DNA from: an uncultured Leptospiraceae bacterium
GTDB lineage: Bacteria > Spirochaetota > Leptospiria > Leptospirales > Leptospiraceae
DNA length: 5,996 nt
Assembly: GCA_937924465.1 (NCBI GenBank)
Contig: CALDSP010000239.1
Coordinates: 1-5,996, forward strand
Direction of reading: 5' to 3'
In this document: one piece after another, positions 1-5,572 of the stretch
How the letters are laid out: every line of letters begins with the position of its first letter
Numbering within the stretch: the first letter of the stretch is position 1
The notes under the pieces: generated by a model
Told to the model about the DNA's origin: nothing
What the model saw: only the letters and a program-made list of their open reading frames with translations
The model's database searches: none
Position numbers and translations under genes: made by a program

Positions 1-1226
1 ATCTCTTTTTCTATAGCTTCGTTCAAGCAAATTTTTAAGAGATTTCCATAATCTTCTTTAGGAATATTAGAAAAGTGTTTAGCTATAAAATCTCCATTGA
101 TAGCCAACTCTTTTAGAGTTAAAGGAATGTTACTTTGAAGTTTTTCGTAAATCTTTTGTTGAATACTTTGAAACTCATTTGGATTTTTCCTTACCTTTAC
201 AATACATAGAAAATCTTTTACAAGTTCTAAAAATAATTCAGAATGAAAGGTTTTTAACTTAGAAAGAATTTGTTTTATTGAAAGTTCATTAAATTCTAAG
301 GACTCAAACTGTGATAAAATTTCTAGCCAAAATAAAGATTGTTTTGTAAACTCACGAGATAATTTCAGTTGAGAACAAAACTTCAGTGCCTCTGAAACTG
401 GAAAATGATTTGTATCTAAAAAATATTTCCAAACATAAGCCAACTGAAGTGGAATCGATTTTGTATCTAAATACTTTAAATCTTGTAAAGTTGAGAGATC
501 ATTGATTTCTTTCACATTCATAAACAAGGAAAAAATTTGATTTTTAATCAATTCTTGAATTCCAAGAAAAGAATTAGAACTTCTTAAAATTTTATAAAGT
601 TCATCTTGAAATCTTTCTACTGCTATTTTTTGAATAATCTTCCTAGTTGCAAAGATTGCTTCATAGGTAGCCTGTTCTATTTCAAATCCTAGAGTTGTTT
701 TAAAACGAATTGCTCGAATGGGTCTAAGCCCATCCTCTTGAAAACGATGAATTGGATCTCCAATAGCTTTAATTATTTTATTTGATATATCTTGTAATCC
801 ATTATGGTAATCAATCAGCTCTAAAGTTTTTACGTTGAGTGCAAGAGCATTGATCGTAAAATCTCTACGTTTTAAGTCTTCTTCCAAACTAGAATGAAAA
901 TCTACTTTATCAGGGCGGCGAAAATCGGAGTAACTAGATTCTTTTCTATATGTAGTTACTTCATACTTGTTGGATTTAGTTAAAATGGTAACTGTTCCAT
1001 GTTTGATACCAGTAGCTATCACTTTTGGAAATAAATTTTTAATTTGATTTGGTAAAAGGGAAGTTGCTAAATCAAATTCTTTGGGTACTTTGTTCATAAC
1101 TAAATCTCGAACAGAACCACCTACAAGGTAAATTTCGCCTCCATTGTTTTCAATAGTTCTTGTTATAAATAAAAGTTCTTTTTGAGTAGAGATATCTACA
1201 AGGTTCCAATTAGCCTTGAGATTCAT
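1..1226 (-). CDS. cca: CCA tRNA nucleotidyltransferase / poly(A) polymerase family (class II), C-terminus cut by window edge
   Basis: Predicted to add or repair the CCA end of tRNAs in the cytoplasm, using CTP and ATP. I translated 408 codons from ATG 1226; the frame is still open at base 1. The nucleotidyltransferase head is clear: LVGGSVRD at residues 34-41, the metal-binding pair as E50-F51-D52, a VTTYR strand at 90-94, RRDFTINA at 120-127, and the template-type EDGLR at 164-168 followed by PIRAIRF. An ERFQDEL neck helix follows at 204-210. The rest is helical, as in this family, with no HD phosphohydrolase motif seen up to residue 408. A TAG three codons upstream rules out an earlier ATG. 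The start overlaps the previous gene by 17 bp and lacks a Shine-Dalgarno, so translation is probably coupled. Most family members have Asp where E50 sits. A dedicated poly(A) polymerase remains possible, since the two are hard to separate by motif. Confidence 0.88.
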   Translation of the reverse strand, partial: MNLKANWNLVDISTQKELLFITRTIENNGGEIYLVGGSVRDLVMNKVPKEFDLATSLLPNQIKNLFPKVIATGIKHGTVTILTKSNKYEVTTYRKESSYSDFRRPDKVDFHSSLEEDLKRRDFTINALALNVKTLELIDYHNGLQDISNKIIKAIGDPIHRFQEDGLRPIRAIRFKTTLGFEIEQATYEAIFATRKIIQKIAVERFQDELYKILRSSNSFLGIQELIKNQIFSLFMNVKEINDLSTLQDLKYLDTKSIPLQLAYVWKYFLDTNHFPVSEALKFCSQLKLSREFTKQSLFWLEILSQFESLEFNELSIKQILSKLKTFHSELFLELVKDFLCIVKVRKNPNEFQSIQQKIYEKLQSNIPLTLKELAINGDFIAKHFSNIPKEDYGNLLKICLNEAIEKE

Positions 1227-1494
1227 TGTTGTCTATAATTTCTTGGAGTTTTTCACGAATAGCATCTTCCAGAATTTGATTAGAAAGTCGTCCACTTATT
1301 TCAATGGAATTTTTTTGTTTATAACGAGCAGGAAGAGAATTTAAAACATCAATGTAAAATTCCTGAAAGAGCTCTTTTGACCAATGAATATTTTTGTATT
1401 CTGGTAAAACTTTTTTTATTAACTTTTTAACTCTTTTTTCGTTTGAATTTTGAATACTTATAGTCCATTTTTTTATTTTAATGACTTTCTCCAA
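1210..1494 (-). CDS. Small ComFB-like protein (tentative)
   Basis: A 94-residue, lysine-rich soluble protein without signal peptide or membrane segment. The middle, residues 43-57 (ELFQEFYIDVLNSLP, then ARY), resembles the D-x-x-x-x-x-LN-x-LPP-x-Y core of ComFB-domain proteins. A helical tail follows. The cysteine pair seen in many ComFB proteins is absent. ComFB was named from the Bacillus competence operon, and cyanobacterial members are reported to bind cyclic dinucleotides; neither role can be assumed here. The start is uncertain. TTG 1494 lies one base after the Fur-family stop and has no good ribosome site. GGAG at 1489-1492 would instead serve an in-frame ATT at 1482 with six bases of spacing. 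No in-frame ATG exists. The gene sits between a Fur-family regulator and cca and overlaps cca. That the gene is real is likely; the family assignment is moderate to weak. Confidence 0.6.
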   Translation of the reverse strand: MEKVIKIKKWTISIQNSNEKRVKKLIKKVLPEYKNIHWSKELFQEFYIDVLNSLPARYKQKNSIEISGRLSNQILEDAIREKLQEIIDNNESQG

Positions 1495-1495
1495 T

Positions 1496-1906
1496 TTATT
1501 TACACTCTTTACAAATTCCTTTTATAAGTATCTCTGTTGATCGTACTTCAAACCCTCTTGATTTTTCAAGAATAAATTTATATTCATCCTGTTCTAAACA
1601 TTCCATTTTTCCACATTCTAAACAACTAATATGAGCATGTTCAGATTGGGAATCCAATAATTCAAAATAAGTTGCTCTATCCAAACTCAAGACTGGCTTA
1701 ACTATTTTTTTTTCAATAAACTCTCCAAGTGTTCTATAAATAGTAACACGATCCCAAGAGTGTGACCGATCCAATTTTTCCATAATTTCTGAATGACTAA
1801 GTGGCTTATGAGAGGACTGTAAAATTTTTAGAACTTCTATTCTACTTCTTGTAACCTTTAGATTATGACTTCTTAAAATTTCGTCAAGCCTGACTAGATT
1901 TCCCAT
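1496..1906 (-). CDS. Fur-family metal-responsive transcriptional regulator
   Basis: A 136-residue regulator of normal Fur/PerR/Zur length. Residues 1-75 form the winged-helix DNA-binding domain: LKVTRSRIEVLKIL at 16-29, then WDRVTIYRTLGEF at 51-63 with the typical TIYRTL recognition-helix end. The C-terminal half has the dimerisation and metal region. C95-x-x-C98 and C132-x-x-C135 should hold the structural zinc. H90 and H92 (EHAHISC) match the His-x-His of PerR and Fur. The other usual ligands are weak: the His motif before the final CxxC is replaced by RSTEILIKG, so which metal or oxidant it senses cannot be read. C103 is an extra cysteine. ATG 1906 follows an AAGGGA ribosome site and lies one base after the upstream stop. 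Members of this family usually repress metal uptake or peroxide-defence genes, and often themselves. Confidence 0.93.
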   Translation of the reverse strand: MGNLVRLDEILRSHNLKVTRSRIEVLKILQSSHKPLSHSEIMEKLDRSHSWDRVTIYRTLGEFIEKKIVKPVLSLDRATYFELLDSQSEHAHISCLECGKMECLEQDEYKFILEKSRGFEVRSTEILIKGICKECK

Positions 1907-1907
1907 T

Positions 1908-2267
1908 TTAATCCCTTTCTACAATCTCATTCCATAGTTTTCTATATTTTATTCCTAAATAAACATTTTTTTTTAAAAGTTCTTGAATTTTTGCTTTTTT
2001 TTCTTGTTCTATTATAAGTTTAAAGAAAGGAATTTCTTTCCGCTGAGCCAAAATTTGCTCCACTTCACTTTCAGCTATCTCTAAGGCTTTTTTACAATCT
2101 TCTAAATATTTTTTACCTTGGTATTCGGAGCAAAATACAGCTGCCGATAAAAAGTCTTTTCTTTTTAAAGATTTATAAATTTCTCTTTCTAACTTATTTT
2201 GATTGCAATGAAAGAATAAAAAAAATAAACAAAATCCAAAATAATTAATTTTAAATTTAAAGTTCAT
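1908..2267 (-). CDS. Small exported protein, possible lipoprotein, function unknown
   Basis: A 119-residue protein read from ATG 2267. The frame extends six codons further to a TTG at 2285, but neither start has a Shine-Dalgarno, so ATG is preferred. Residues 1-21 form an export signal: lysines at 4 and 6, a very hydrophobic core rich in Phe and Leu, then FLFFHC ending at C21. Spirochaete lipoboxes are permissive, but His just before the cysteine is unusual, so lipidation is uncertain; an N-terminal membrane anchor or ordinary cleavage is possible. The mature part is about 98 residues, charged and predicted helical. It has two cysteines 14 residues apart in the FCSEY and EDCKK segments that could pair. 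No family is recognised. It is the first gene of the tight block with the Fur-family gene, one base before it, so it may be linked to metal or envelope stress; that is inference from position only. Confidence 0.72.
   Translation of the reverse strand: MNFKFKINYFGFCLFFLFFHCNQNKLEREIYKSLKRKDFLSAAVFCSEYQGKKYLEDCKKALEIAESEVEQILAQRKEIPFFKLIIEQEKKAKIQELLKKNVYLGIKYRKLWNEIVERD
1912..1917 (-). promoter_or_regulatory. Ribosome binding site of the Fur-family gene
   Basis: AAGGGA lies five bases before ATG 1906 and sits inside the last codons of the upstream gene. It fixes the regulator's start and implies the two genes are co-transcribed and probably translationally coupled. Confidence 0.65.
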
Positions 2268-2351
2268 AAAGTTTAACAAATACAAGATTTAGTTGATTTT
2301 TATTCATATTTTCTGTTTCTATTATTGGGAAAAATTTTATTGAGGTAAGTT

Positions 2352-2357
2352 ATTATA
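2352..2357 (-). promoter_or_regulatory. Candidate -10 element for the lipoprotein-Fur-ComFB-cca block
   Basis: On the minus strand this reads TATAAT, 84 bases before ATG 2267 and inside the only sizeable gap ahead of the four-gene block. No good -35 hexamer sits at 16-18 bases, and AT-rich DNA yields such hexamers by chance, so this is a weak call. Confidence 0.3.
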
Positions 2358-2376
2358 TTAGAAATTTTCAAAGACA

Positions 2377-2399
2377 TTTGCACATAACATTTTTGCAAA
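2377..2399. repeat. Inverted repeat TTTGCA-N11-TGCAAA
   Basis: A perfect 6-bp inverted repeat (2377-2382 and 2394-2399) with an 11-base centre lies four bases past the stop of the GHKL gene and about 20 bases upstream of the candidate -10 of the next block. As RNA it would make a weak stem with no T-run after it, so a terminator is doubtful. Its place makes an operator for the downstream, regulator-containing block equally possible. Confidence 0.35.
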
Positions 2400-2403
2400 G
2401 AGA

Positions 2404-3156
2404 TCATTCTTTCTTAAATTCTTTCCTAAGTTCTTCTAAACTTTTTCCTGAACTTTTTAACATTTCTTCAAAGAGTATTCTTCTTGGTTTATAATTTTCT
2501 GATAAAGGAATCTCTACCTTTGCAACAGTTCCAACTCCATTACTGTAGATTGTAAATAAATGTCTATCATACCCCATTTGTAAAAGTAAAATTTCAACTA
2601 GAGTAATTCCCATCCCAGCACCTTCTGTATTATCTCCATATGCCATATAGAACTCAAATAGATTATCAAATTTTTTAGCATTTATAAACTTTTCTCGAAT
2701 TCTTTTTTCTTCTTTTGGTAGCATTGGGAAGTTATTTATGACTTTCATAATGATTCTCTGCTCATTGTGTAAAAAAATGATGTTTGATTTTAGATTCATT
2801 TTTTTCATGGATTCTCTAAAGTACGGAAATTTCTTTTCTGTTAAATTCTCTTTGAATTCATACATAATACTTTCTTGAGCTTTTTCATCATCTAAAGGAA
2901 TTCCTTTTTCTGAGAAAATAATTCTTTTGATAGCGGCTTTAGTACAATTTACAATAAGTTCCTTTGAGGCTGTGTATAACAACTCGATTAAATCAATTCG
3001 TTGATACTTTTCCACCAACCTATCAATGATATACTTTAATCTTACTTCTCCTGAATCTCCTAATACATAAGTTTGAAAAATAATAGGTTTATTTTTGCTT
3101 AAACACAAATCTAAATCGTTTTTAAATTTTTCTGATATATAGTTTTGAGAATCCAC
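2404..3156 (-). CDS. GHKL-type ATPase-like protein, probable signalling role
   Basis: A 250-residue soluble protein with no signal peptide or transmembrane segment. The fold is suggested by an N-box-like helix at residues 58-74 (ELLYTASKELIVN, N70) and a G2-like loop EGAGMGITLVE at 178-188. A terminal NGVGTVAKVEIPL strand pair follows, as in the ATP-binding domain of histidine kinases and anti-sigma kinases. The G1 box is not normal: the place of D-x-G-x-G holds VINNF at 139-143. No phosphoacceptor His domain is visible. It could be an anti-sigma-type kinase, a detached kinase module, or a non-catalytic relative. GTG 3156 is preferred over GTG 3165 because AGGTGAG ends four bases before it and overlaps the earlier GTG. 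It lies 61 bp downstream of thrC on the same strand without a clear terminator between them, so co-transcription is possible. The resemblance is moderately convincing; the substrate is unknown. Confidence 0.75.
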   Translation of the reverse strand: MDSQNYISEKFKNDLDLCLSKNKPIIFQTYVLGDSGEVRLKYIIDRLVEKYQRIDLIELLYTASKELIVNCTKAAIKRIIFSEKGIPLDDEKAQESIMYEFKENLTEKKFPYFRESMKKMNLKSNIIFLHNEQRIIMKVINNFPMLPKEEKRIREKFINAKKFDNLFEFYMAYGDNTEGAGMGITLVEILLLQMGYDRHLFTIYSNGVGTVAKVEIPLSENYKPRRILFEEMLKSSGKSLEELRKEFKKE

Positions 3157-3160
3157 ACGT

Positions 3161-3167
3161 CTCACCT
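3161..3167 (-). promoter_or_regulatory. Ribosome binding site deciding the GHKL-protein start
   Basis: AGGTGAG lies four bases before GTG 3156 and overlaps the first in-frame GTG (3165). A ribosome using it would start at 3156, giving 250 rather than 253 residues. Confidence 0.65.
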
Positions 3168-3217
3168 ACAAAAATTCGAATAAATAATTTAGAGAACTTG
3201 AATTTTGTAAAGCAGTT

Positions 3218-4552
3218 TTATTTTTCAAGAAATTTTTTTAATGTATCCATTACATTTTCGAATTTTGCAGCGACATAATGAACCTTATTTTGCCATCTTG
3301 GATGAATTTTTTCAATTTTATTTTCATGGTAGTTGACTTTAAATTCCGTGAATTTAAGCCCATTTGCTGTGGAAATGACTACAACTTCGCTTCCTTTTGG
3401 AATTGTTCCATTTTCAAGTAATTTAAACATACAAGCAAGTGCTACACCTGTATGTGGATCGTTATAAAGTCCGTGAAGATCTGCTTTTGCAGAAGCATTG
3501 GCTAGTTCTTCCTCTGTAGCTTGTTCAACTACTCCGTTGAAACGCTTCAAAACTCGAATCGCTTTTTCTACTGAAACAGGGTTTCCAATTTGAATTGCTG
3601 AAGCTAAGGTTTTTTGTGCTACAACAGGTGAAAATTCTTGAAAGCCTTTTAAATAGGACAAATACAAAGGGTTTGCTTGAGAAGATTGAGCTAGGGCAAT
3701 ACGAGGAAATTTGGAAATGAGTCTAAGTTCGTGCATCATCTCAAATCCATTTCCTAAAGCAGAAACATTTCCAAGATTTCCACCTGGAATGACAATCCAA
3801 TCGGGAACATTCCATTCTAACTGCTGAGTAATTTCTATAGAAATAGTTTTTTGTCCTTCTACTCTAAGCGAGTTCATAGAGTTTGCAAGATAAATTCCTT
3901 CCTCTTGAGAAACCTGCTTTACTATGGACATGCATCCATCAAAATCAGTATCCAAAGCTAAAACAATTGCTCCATTCGATACAGGTTGAATGAGTTGAGC
4001 AGTAGAAACTTTTCCTGCAGGAAGAAATACAATGCTTGGAATTCCGGCCTTAGCTGCATAAGCTGCTAAAGCTGCGGAGGTGTCTCCAGTACTTGCGCAA
4101 GCAACAGCTTTGATGTTTACTCCTTTTTTTCTCATTTGATTTACTTGACTTACCAAAACAGTCATTCCTAAATCTTTAAATGATCCTGTATGAGATATAC
4201 CACATTGTTTTACATATAAACTTTTTAATCCAAGTTCTTTGGCAAGACGGGGAACATCGAAAAGGTGTGTCTTCCCCTCTCCACAAGATATAATATTTTC
4301 AGTTTCTATTTCAGGTAAAACCCATTCTCGTTTATTCCAAATTCCAGAAGTATTGGGGAAACGAACACTTCCCAAACGTTCTTCAAATAGTTTTTTCCAA
4401 GCGTCTGGAGATAAATTTTTTAGAGCTTCCATATCATGGACAACTTGAAGTAAGCTACCACATTTTTTACAAGTATAAATAATATCGTTGATTGAGTATT
4501 GTGCCCTACAAGCTGGATTAATGCATTCAAATTGAGCAAAGTATTTTTTCAT
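3218..4552 (-). CDS. thrC: Threonine synthase
   Basis: Converts O-phospho-L-homoserine to L-threonine and phosphate with pyridoxal phosphate, the last step of threonine synthesis in the cytoplasm. The 444 residues are full length for the family. The N-terminus carries a zinc-ribbon-like set, C10, C15, C28 and C31, found in some threonine synthases. The cofactor lysine is K126 in HTGSFKDLG (121-129). ACASTGDTSAALAAYAA at 151-167 is the substrate and cofactor loop. PGGNLGN at 256-262 binds the PLP phosphate. STANGLKF at 394-401 closes the site. ATG 4552 is the natural start because the zinc ribbon begins at once, although no Shine-Dalgarno precedes it. The gene is more G+C-rich over its conserved core than its neighbours, which fits protein constraint. 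The gap upstream (4553-4810) holds one copy of the AAAGGCAAG motif also found at 5455-5491. No T-box or threonine-rich leader peptide was seen. Confidence 0.96.
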   Translation of the reverse strand: MKKYFAQFECINPACRAQYSINDIIYTCKKCGSLLQVVHDMEALKNLSPDAWKKLFEERLGSVRFPNTSGIWNKREWVLPEIETENIISCGEGKTHLFDVPRLAKELGLKSLYVKQCGISHTGSFKDLGMTVLVSQVNQMRKKGVNIKAVACASTGDTSAALAAYAAKAGIPSIVFLPAGKVSTAQLIQPVSNGAIVLALDTDFDGCMSIVKQVSQEEGIYLANSMNSLRVEGQKTISIEITQQLEWNVPDWIVIPGGNLGNVSALGNGFEMMHELRLISKFPRIALAQSSQANPLYLSYLKGFQEFSPVVAQKTLASAIQIGNPVSVEKAIRVLKRFNGVVEQATEEELANASAKADLHGLYNDPHTGVALACMFKLLENGTIPKGSEVVVISTANGLKFTEFKVNYHENKIEKIHPRWQNKVHYVAAKFENVMDTLKKFLEK

Positions 4553-4578
4553 AAAAGCAAAATAATTTTTTAAACTTT

Positions 4579-4587
4579 AAAGGCAAG
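4579..4587. promoter_or_regulatory. AAAGGCAAG motif upstream of thrC
   Basis: An exact copy of the 9-mer that forms both arms of the inverted repeat at 5455-5491. It lies 26 bases before the thrC ATG, in CTTGCCTTT orientation relative to thrC. The rest of the 4553-4810 gap is AT-rich with no promoter I can call confidently. Confidence 0.35.
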
Positions 4588-4810
4588 TAATTCCTAAATT
4601 CTCTTAGAAAAGCAATGAGCTAGACTGTATAGAAAATTTCCATATCAATAAATTTTTATTTCAGTAAAAAAATTTGTTAGTTTATGCAAAGAAGTAATTG
4701 ATAAAATCATTTTGATAATTTTATAGAGTTCAGCTTAGCAAAACTAGACTATTCACTTTTTGTTAGAATTTTTTTTTGCGTTACAAGGCTGGGTCATTTG
4801 CTGTAAGATC

Positions 4811-5329
4811 TTATTCTGGTGGGTCGTAGAATGTAATCCCTCGTTCTAAAATACTTCTTCCTTTACGTAAAACCTTCCGTAACTGGGGGACTCTCCCATA
4901 GTAGGGTGTAGTAACAACAAAGCTCAAGGCACGAAAGCGTTTGTCGTTTACAACAACGTCGAAGTATTCTTCAATCTCTAAAAGACACACAAACAACAAA
5001 GTCGCGGAAACACCTAGAGCCTCCGCCCACATCCTAAGTTCCAACCAATCCCTATTTTCAGGACGAAACTTAAAAGTAACAAAATTTTGTCCACGCTCTT
5101 GGTATTCCGTCTTCACATTTTCAGATGGTGGAAAGTACTCAGAGTAAAAAAGAAATCTATATCTTTTCAATAAAACACTGAAATATTTGTCCAAACTACC
5201 GTACCTTCGAATCCCTCTTCGCGTGGTAGAACTCAACCAAAAAGGGATCCGTAAAGTAGAAACAGTCTTTCGTTTTGATTTGATTTCAAGAGTTTGTTTG
5301 GGTTCGTTTAGAATAAATTCATACTTCAT
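4811..5329 (-). CDS. DUF1564-family protein (Leptospira paralogous family)
   Basis: A 172-residue soluble protein of unknown function. The segment KTEYQERGQNFVTFKF (73-88), followed by RPENRDWLELRMWAEALGVS, matches my memory of the conserved core of DUF1564. That family occurs in many copies per genome in Leptospira and, as far as I know, little elsewhere. The N-terminal part (VSTLRIPFWLSSTTRRGIRRYGS, a strand followed by basic helices) hints at a small DNA-binding fold such as ribbon-helix-helix, but this is inference. By hand count the gene is about 39% G+C, above most of the window, and avoids the long A/T runs of its neighbours, which suggests recent arrival or a different origin. It has no Shine-Dalgarno. 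A weak promoter (TGGGCA, 17 bases, TATAAA) lies just upstream. It diverges from the secreted-protein gene at 5548, so it might act on that shared gap. Confidence 0.85.
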   Translation of the reverse strand: MKYEFILNEPKQTLEIKSKRKTVSTLRIPFWLSSTTRRGIRRYGSLDKYFSVLLKRYRFLFYSEYFPPSENVKTEYQERGQNFVTFKFRPENRDWLELRMWAEALGVSATLLFVCLLEIEEYFDVVVNDKRFRALSFVVTTPYYGRVPQLRKVLRKGRSILERGITFYDPPE

Positions 5330-5349
5330 ATTTTAGAAGAGTAAAATCA

Positions 5350-5378
5350 TTTATAAAAAGAGTGCACAAACATGCCCA
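5350..5378 (-). promoter_or_regulatory. Candidate promoter of the DUF1564 gene
   Basis: On the minus strand TGGGCA (5373-5378) and TATAAA (5350-5355) are 17 bases apart. The -35 matches four of six consensus bases. Initiation would leave a leader of only about 14 bases before ATG 5329, consistent with the lack of a ribosome site. Confidence 0.4.
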
Positions 5379-5401
5379 GAATGAAATTTAAGAACTTCAC
5401 A

Positions 5402-5435
5402 AAGAATTTTTTGTAGTTGTTACTACAAAATTCTT
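5402..5435. repeat. Long hairpin in the divergent gap
   Basis: Arms 5402-5417 and 5422-5435 pair around a TGTT loop. The inner nine pairs (TTTTGTAGT with ACTACAAAA) are perfect, a two-T bulge follows, and five more pairs (AAGAA with TTCTT) close the base. It ends five bases before the -35 of the rightward promoter, so it is outside that transcript. It could be a regulator site, a terminator for leftward or incoming transcription, or a dispersed intergenic palindrome of the kind seen in Leptospira genomes. Confidence 0.6.
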
Positions 5436-5440
5436 CTTAC

Positions 5441-5470
5441 TTGACTTACTTGTAAAAGGCAAGGTATAAA
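5441..5470 (+). promoter_or_regulatory. Sigma70-type promoter of the secreted-protein gene
   Basis: TTGACT (5441-5446) and TATAAA (5465-5470) are separated by 18 bases, each matching five of six consensus positions. Transcription would start near 5477, leaving a leader of about 70 bases to ATG 5548 or about 34 to ATG 5511. It is the best promoter in the window. Confidence 0.7.
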
Positions 5471-5491
5471 AATTTTAAAATTCTTGCCTTT
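5455..5491. promoter_or_regulatory. Perfect 9-bp inverted repeat flanking the -10: probable operator
   Basis: AAAGGCAAG (5455-5463) and CTTGCCTTT (5483-5491) face each other across 19 AT-rich bases that contain the -10 element and likely start point. Only the right arm would be in the rightward RNA, so an attenuator hairpin is unlikely. A dimeric repressor covering the promoter fits better. The same 9-mer occurs upstream of thrC at 4579-4587. Confidence 0.5.
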
Positions 5492-5510
5492 GCATGGAAA
5501 GACTTTAAAA

Positions 5511-5564
5511 ATGGAAAAAATTTATAGATTTGTTCTTTCTAAAAAAAATGCTTATTTTTTTTAA
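5511..5564 (+). other. Short 17-codon reading frame overlapping the next gene's start
   Basis: ATG 5511 is preceded by GGAAAGA (5496-5502) at eight bases. It reads 17 codons (MEKIYRFVLSKKNAYFF) to TAA at 5562-5564, overlapping the start of the signal-peptide gene in another frame. It could be a leader peptide, chance, or the true beginning of the next gene in cells where the A8 tract at 5541-5548 has lost one base. Confidence 0.2.
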
Positions 5565-5572
5565 AAAAAATA
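5541..5572. repeat. A8, T8 and A8 homopolymer tracts at a gene start
   Basis: A8 (5541-5548) includes the first base of ATG 5548; T8 (5555-5562) and A8 (5563-5570) fall in codons 3-8. The T8/A8 pair with its flanks (5553-5572) is a perfect palindrome. Such tracts are prone to slippage in replication and transcription. Confidence 0.6.

Noticed and set aside
3166..3217. Possible terminator between thrC and the GHKL gene (CAAAATTC and GAATTTTTG arms)
   Set aside because: Arms need a bulge, are about 20 bases apart, A/T-rich and lack a following T-run.
4239..4448. 69-codon plus-strand open frame
   Set aside because: Lies wholly inside thrC on the opposite strand, has no ribosome site and no recognisable protein features.
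4701..4724. ATAAAAT/ATTTTAT inverted repeat upstream of thrC
   Set aside because: Pure A/T arms carry little information in this AT-rich gap.
4553..4810. T-box, riboswitch or threonine attenuator ahead of thrC
   Set aside because: No T-box consensus, no leader peptide rich in Thr codons, and no paired terminator/antiterminator were seen.
4804..4813. Perfect palindrome TAAGATCTTA at the DUF1564 stop
   Set aside because: No loop and no T-run, so it cannot be a hairpin terminator; short palindromes are expected by chance.
4941..5147. 68-codon plus-strand open frame
   Set aside because: Antisense shadow of the DUF1564 gene, with low-complexity Ser/Thr-rich translation.
5371..5416. Small plus-strand frame from ATG 5371 (14 codons)
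   Set aside because: No ribosome site, runs into the hairpin, upstream of the mapped promoter; most likely chance.
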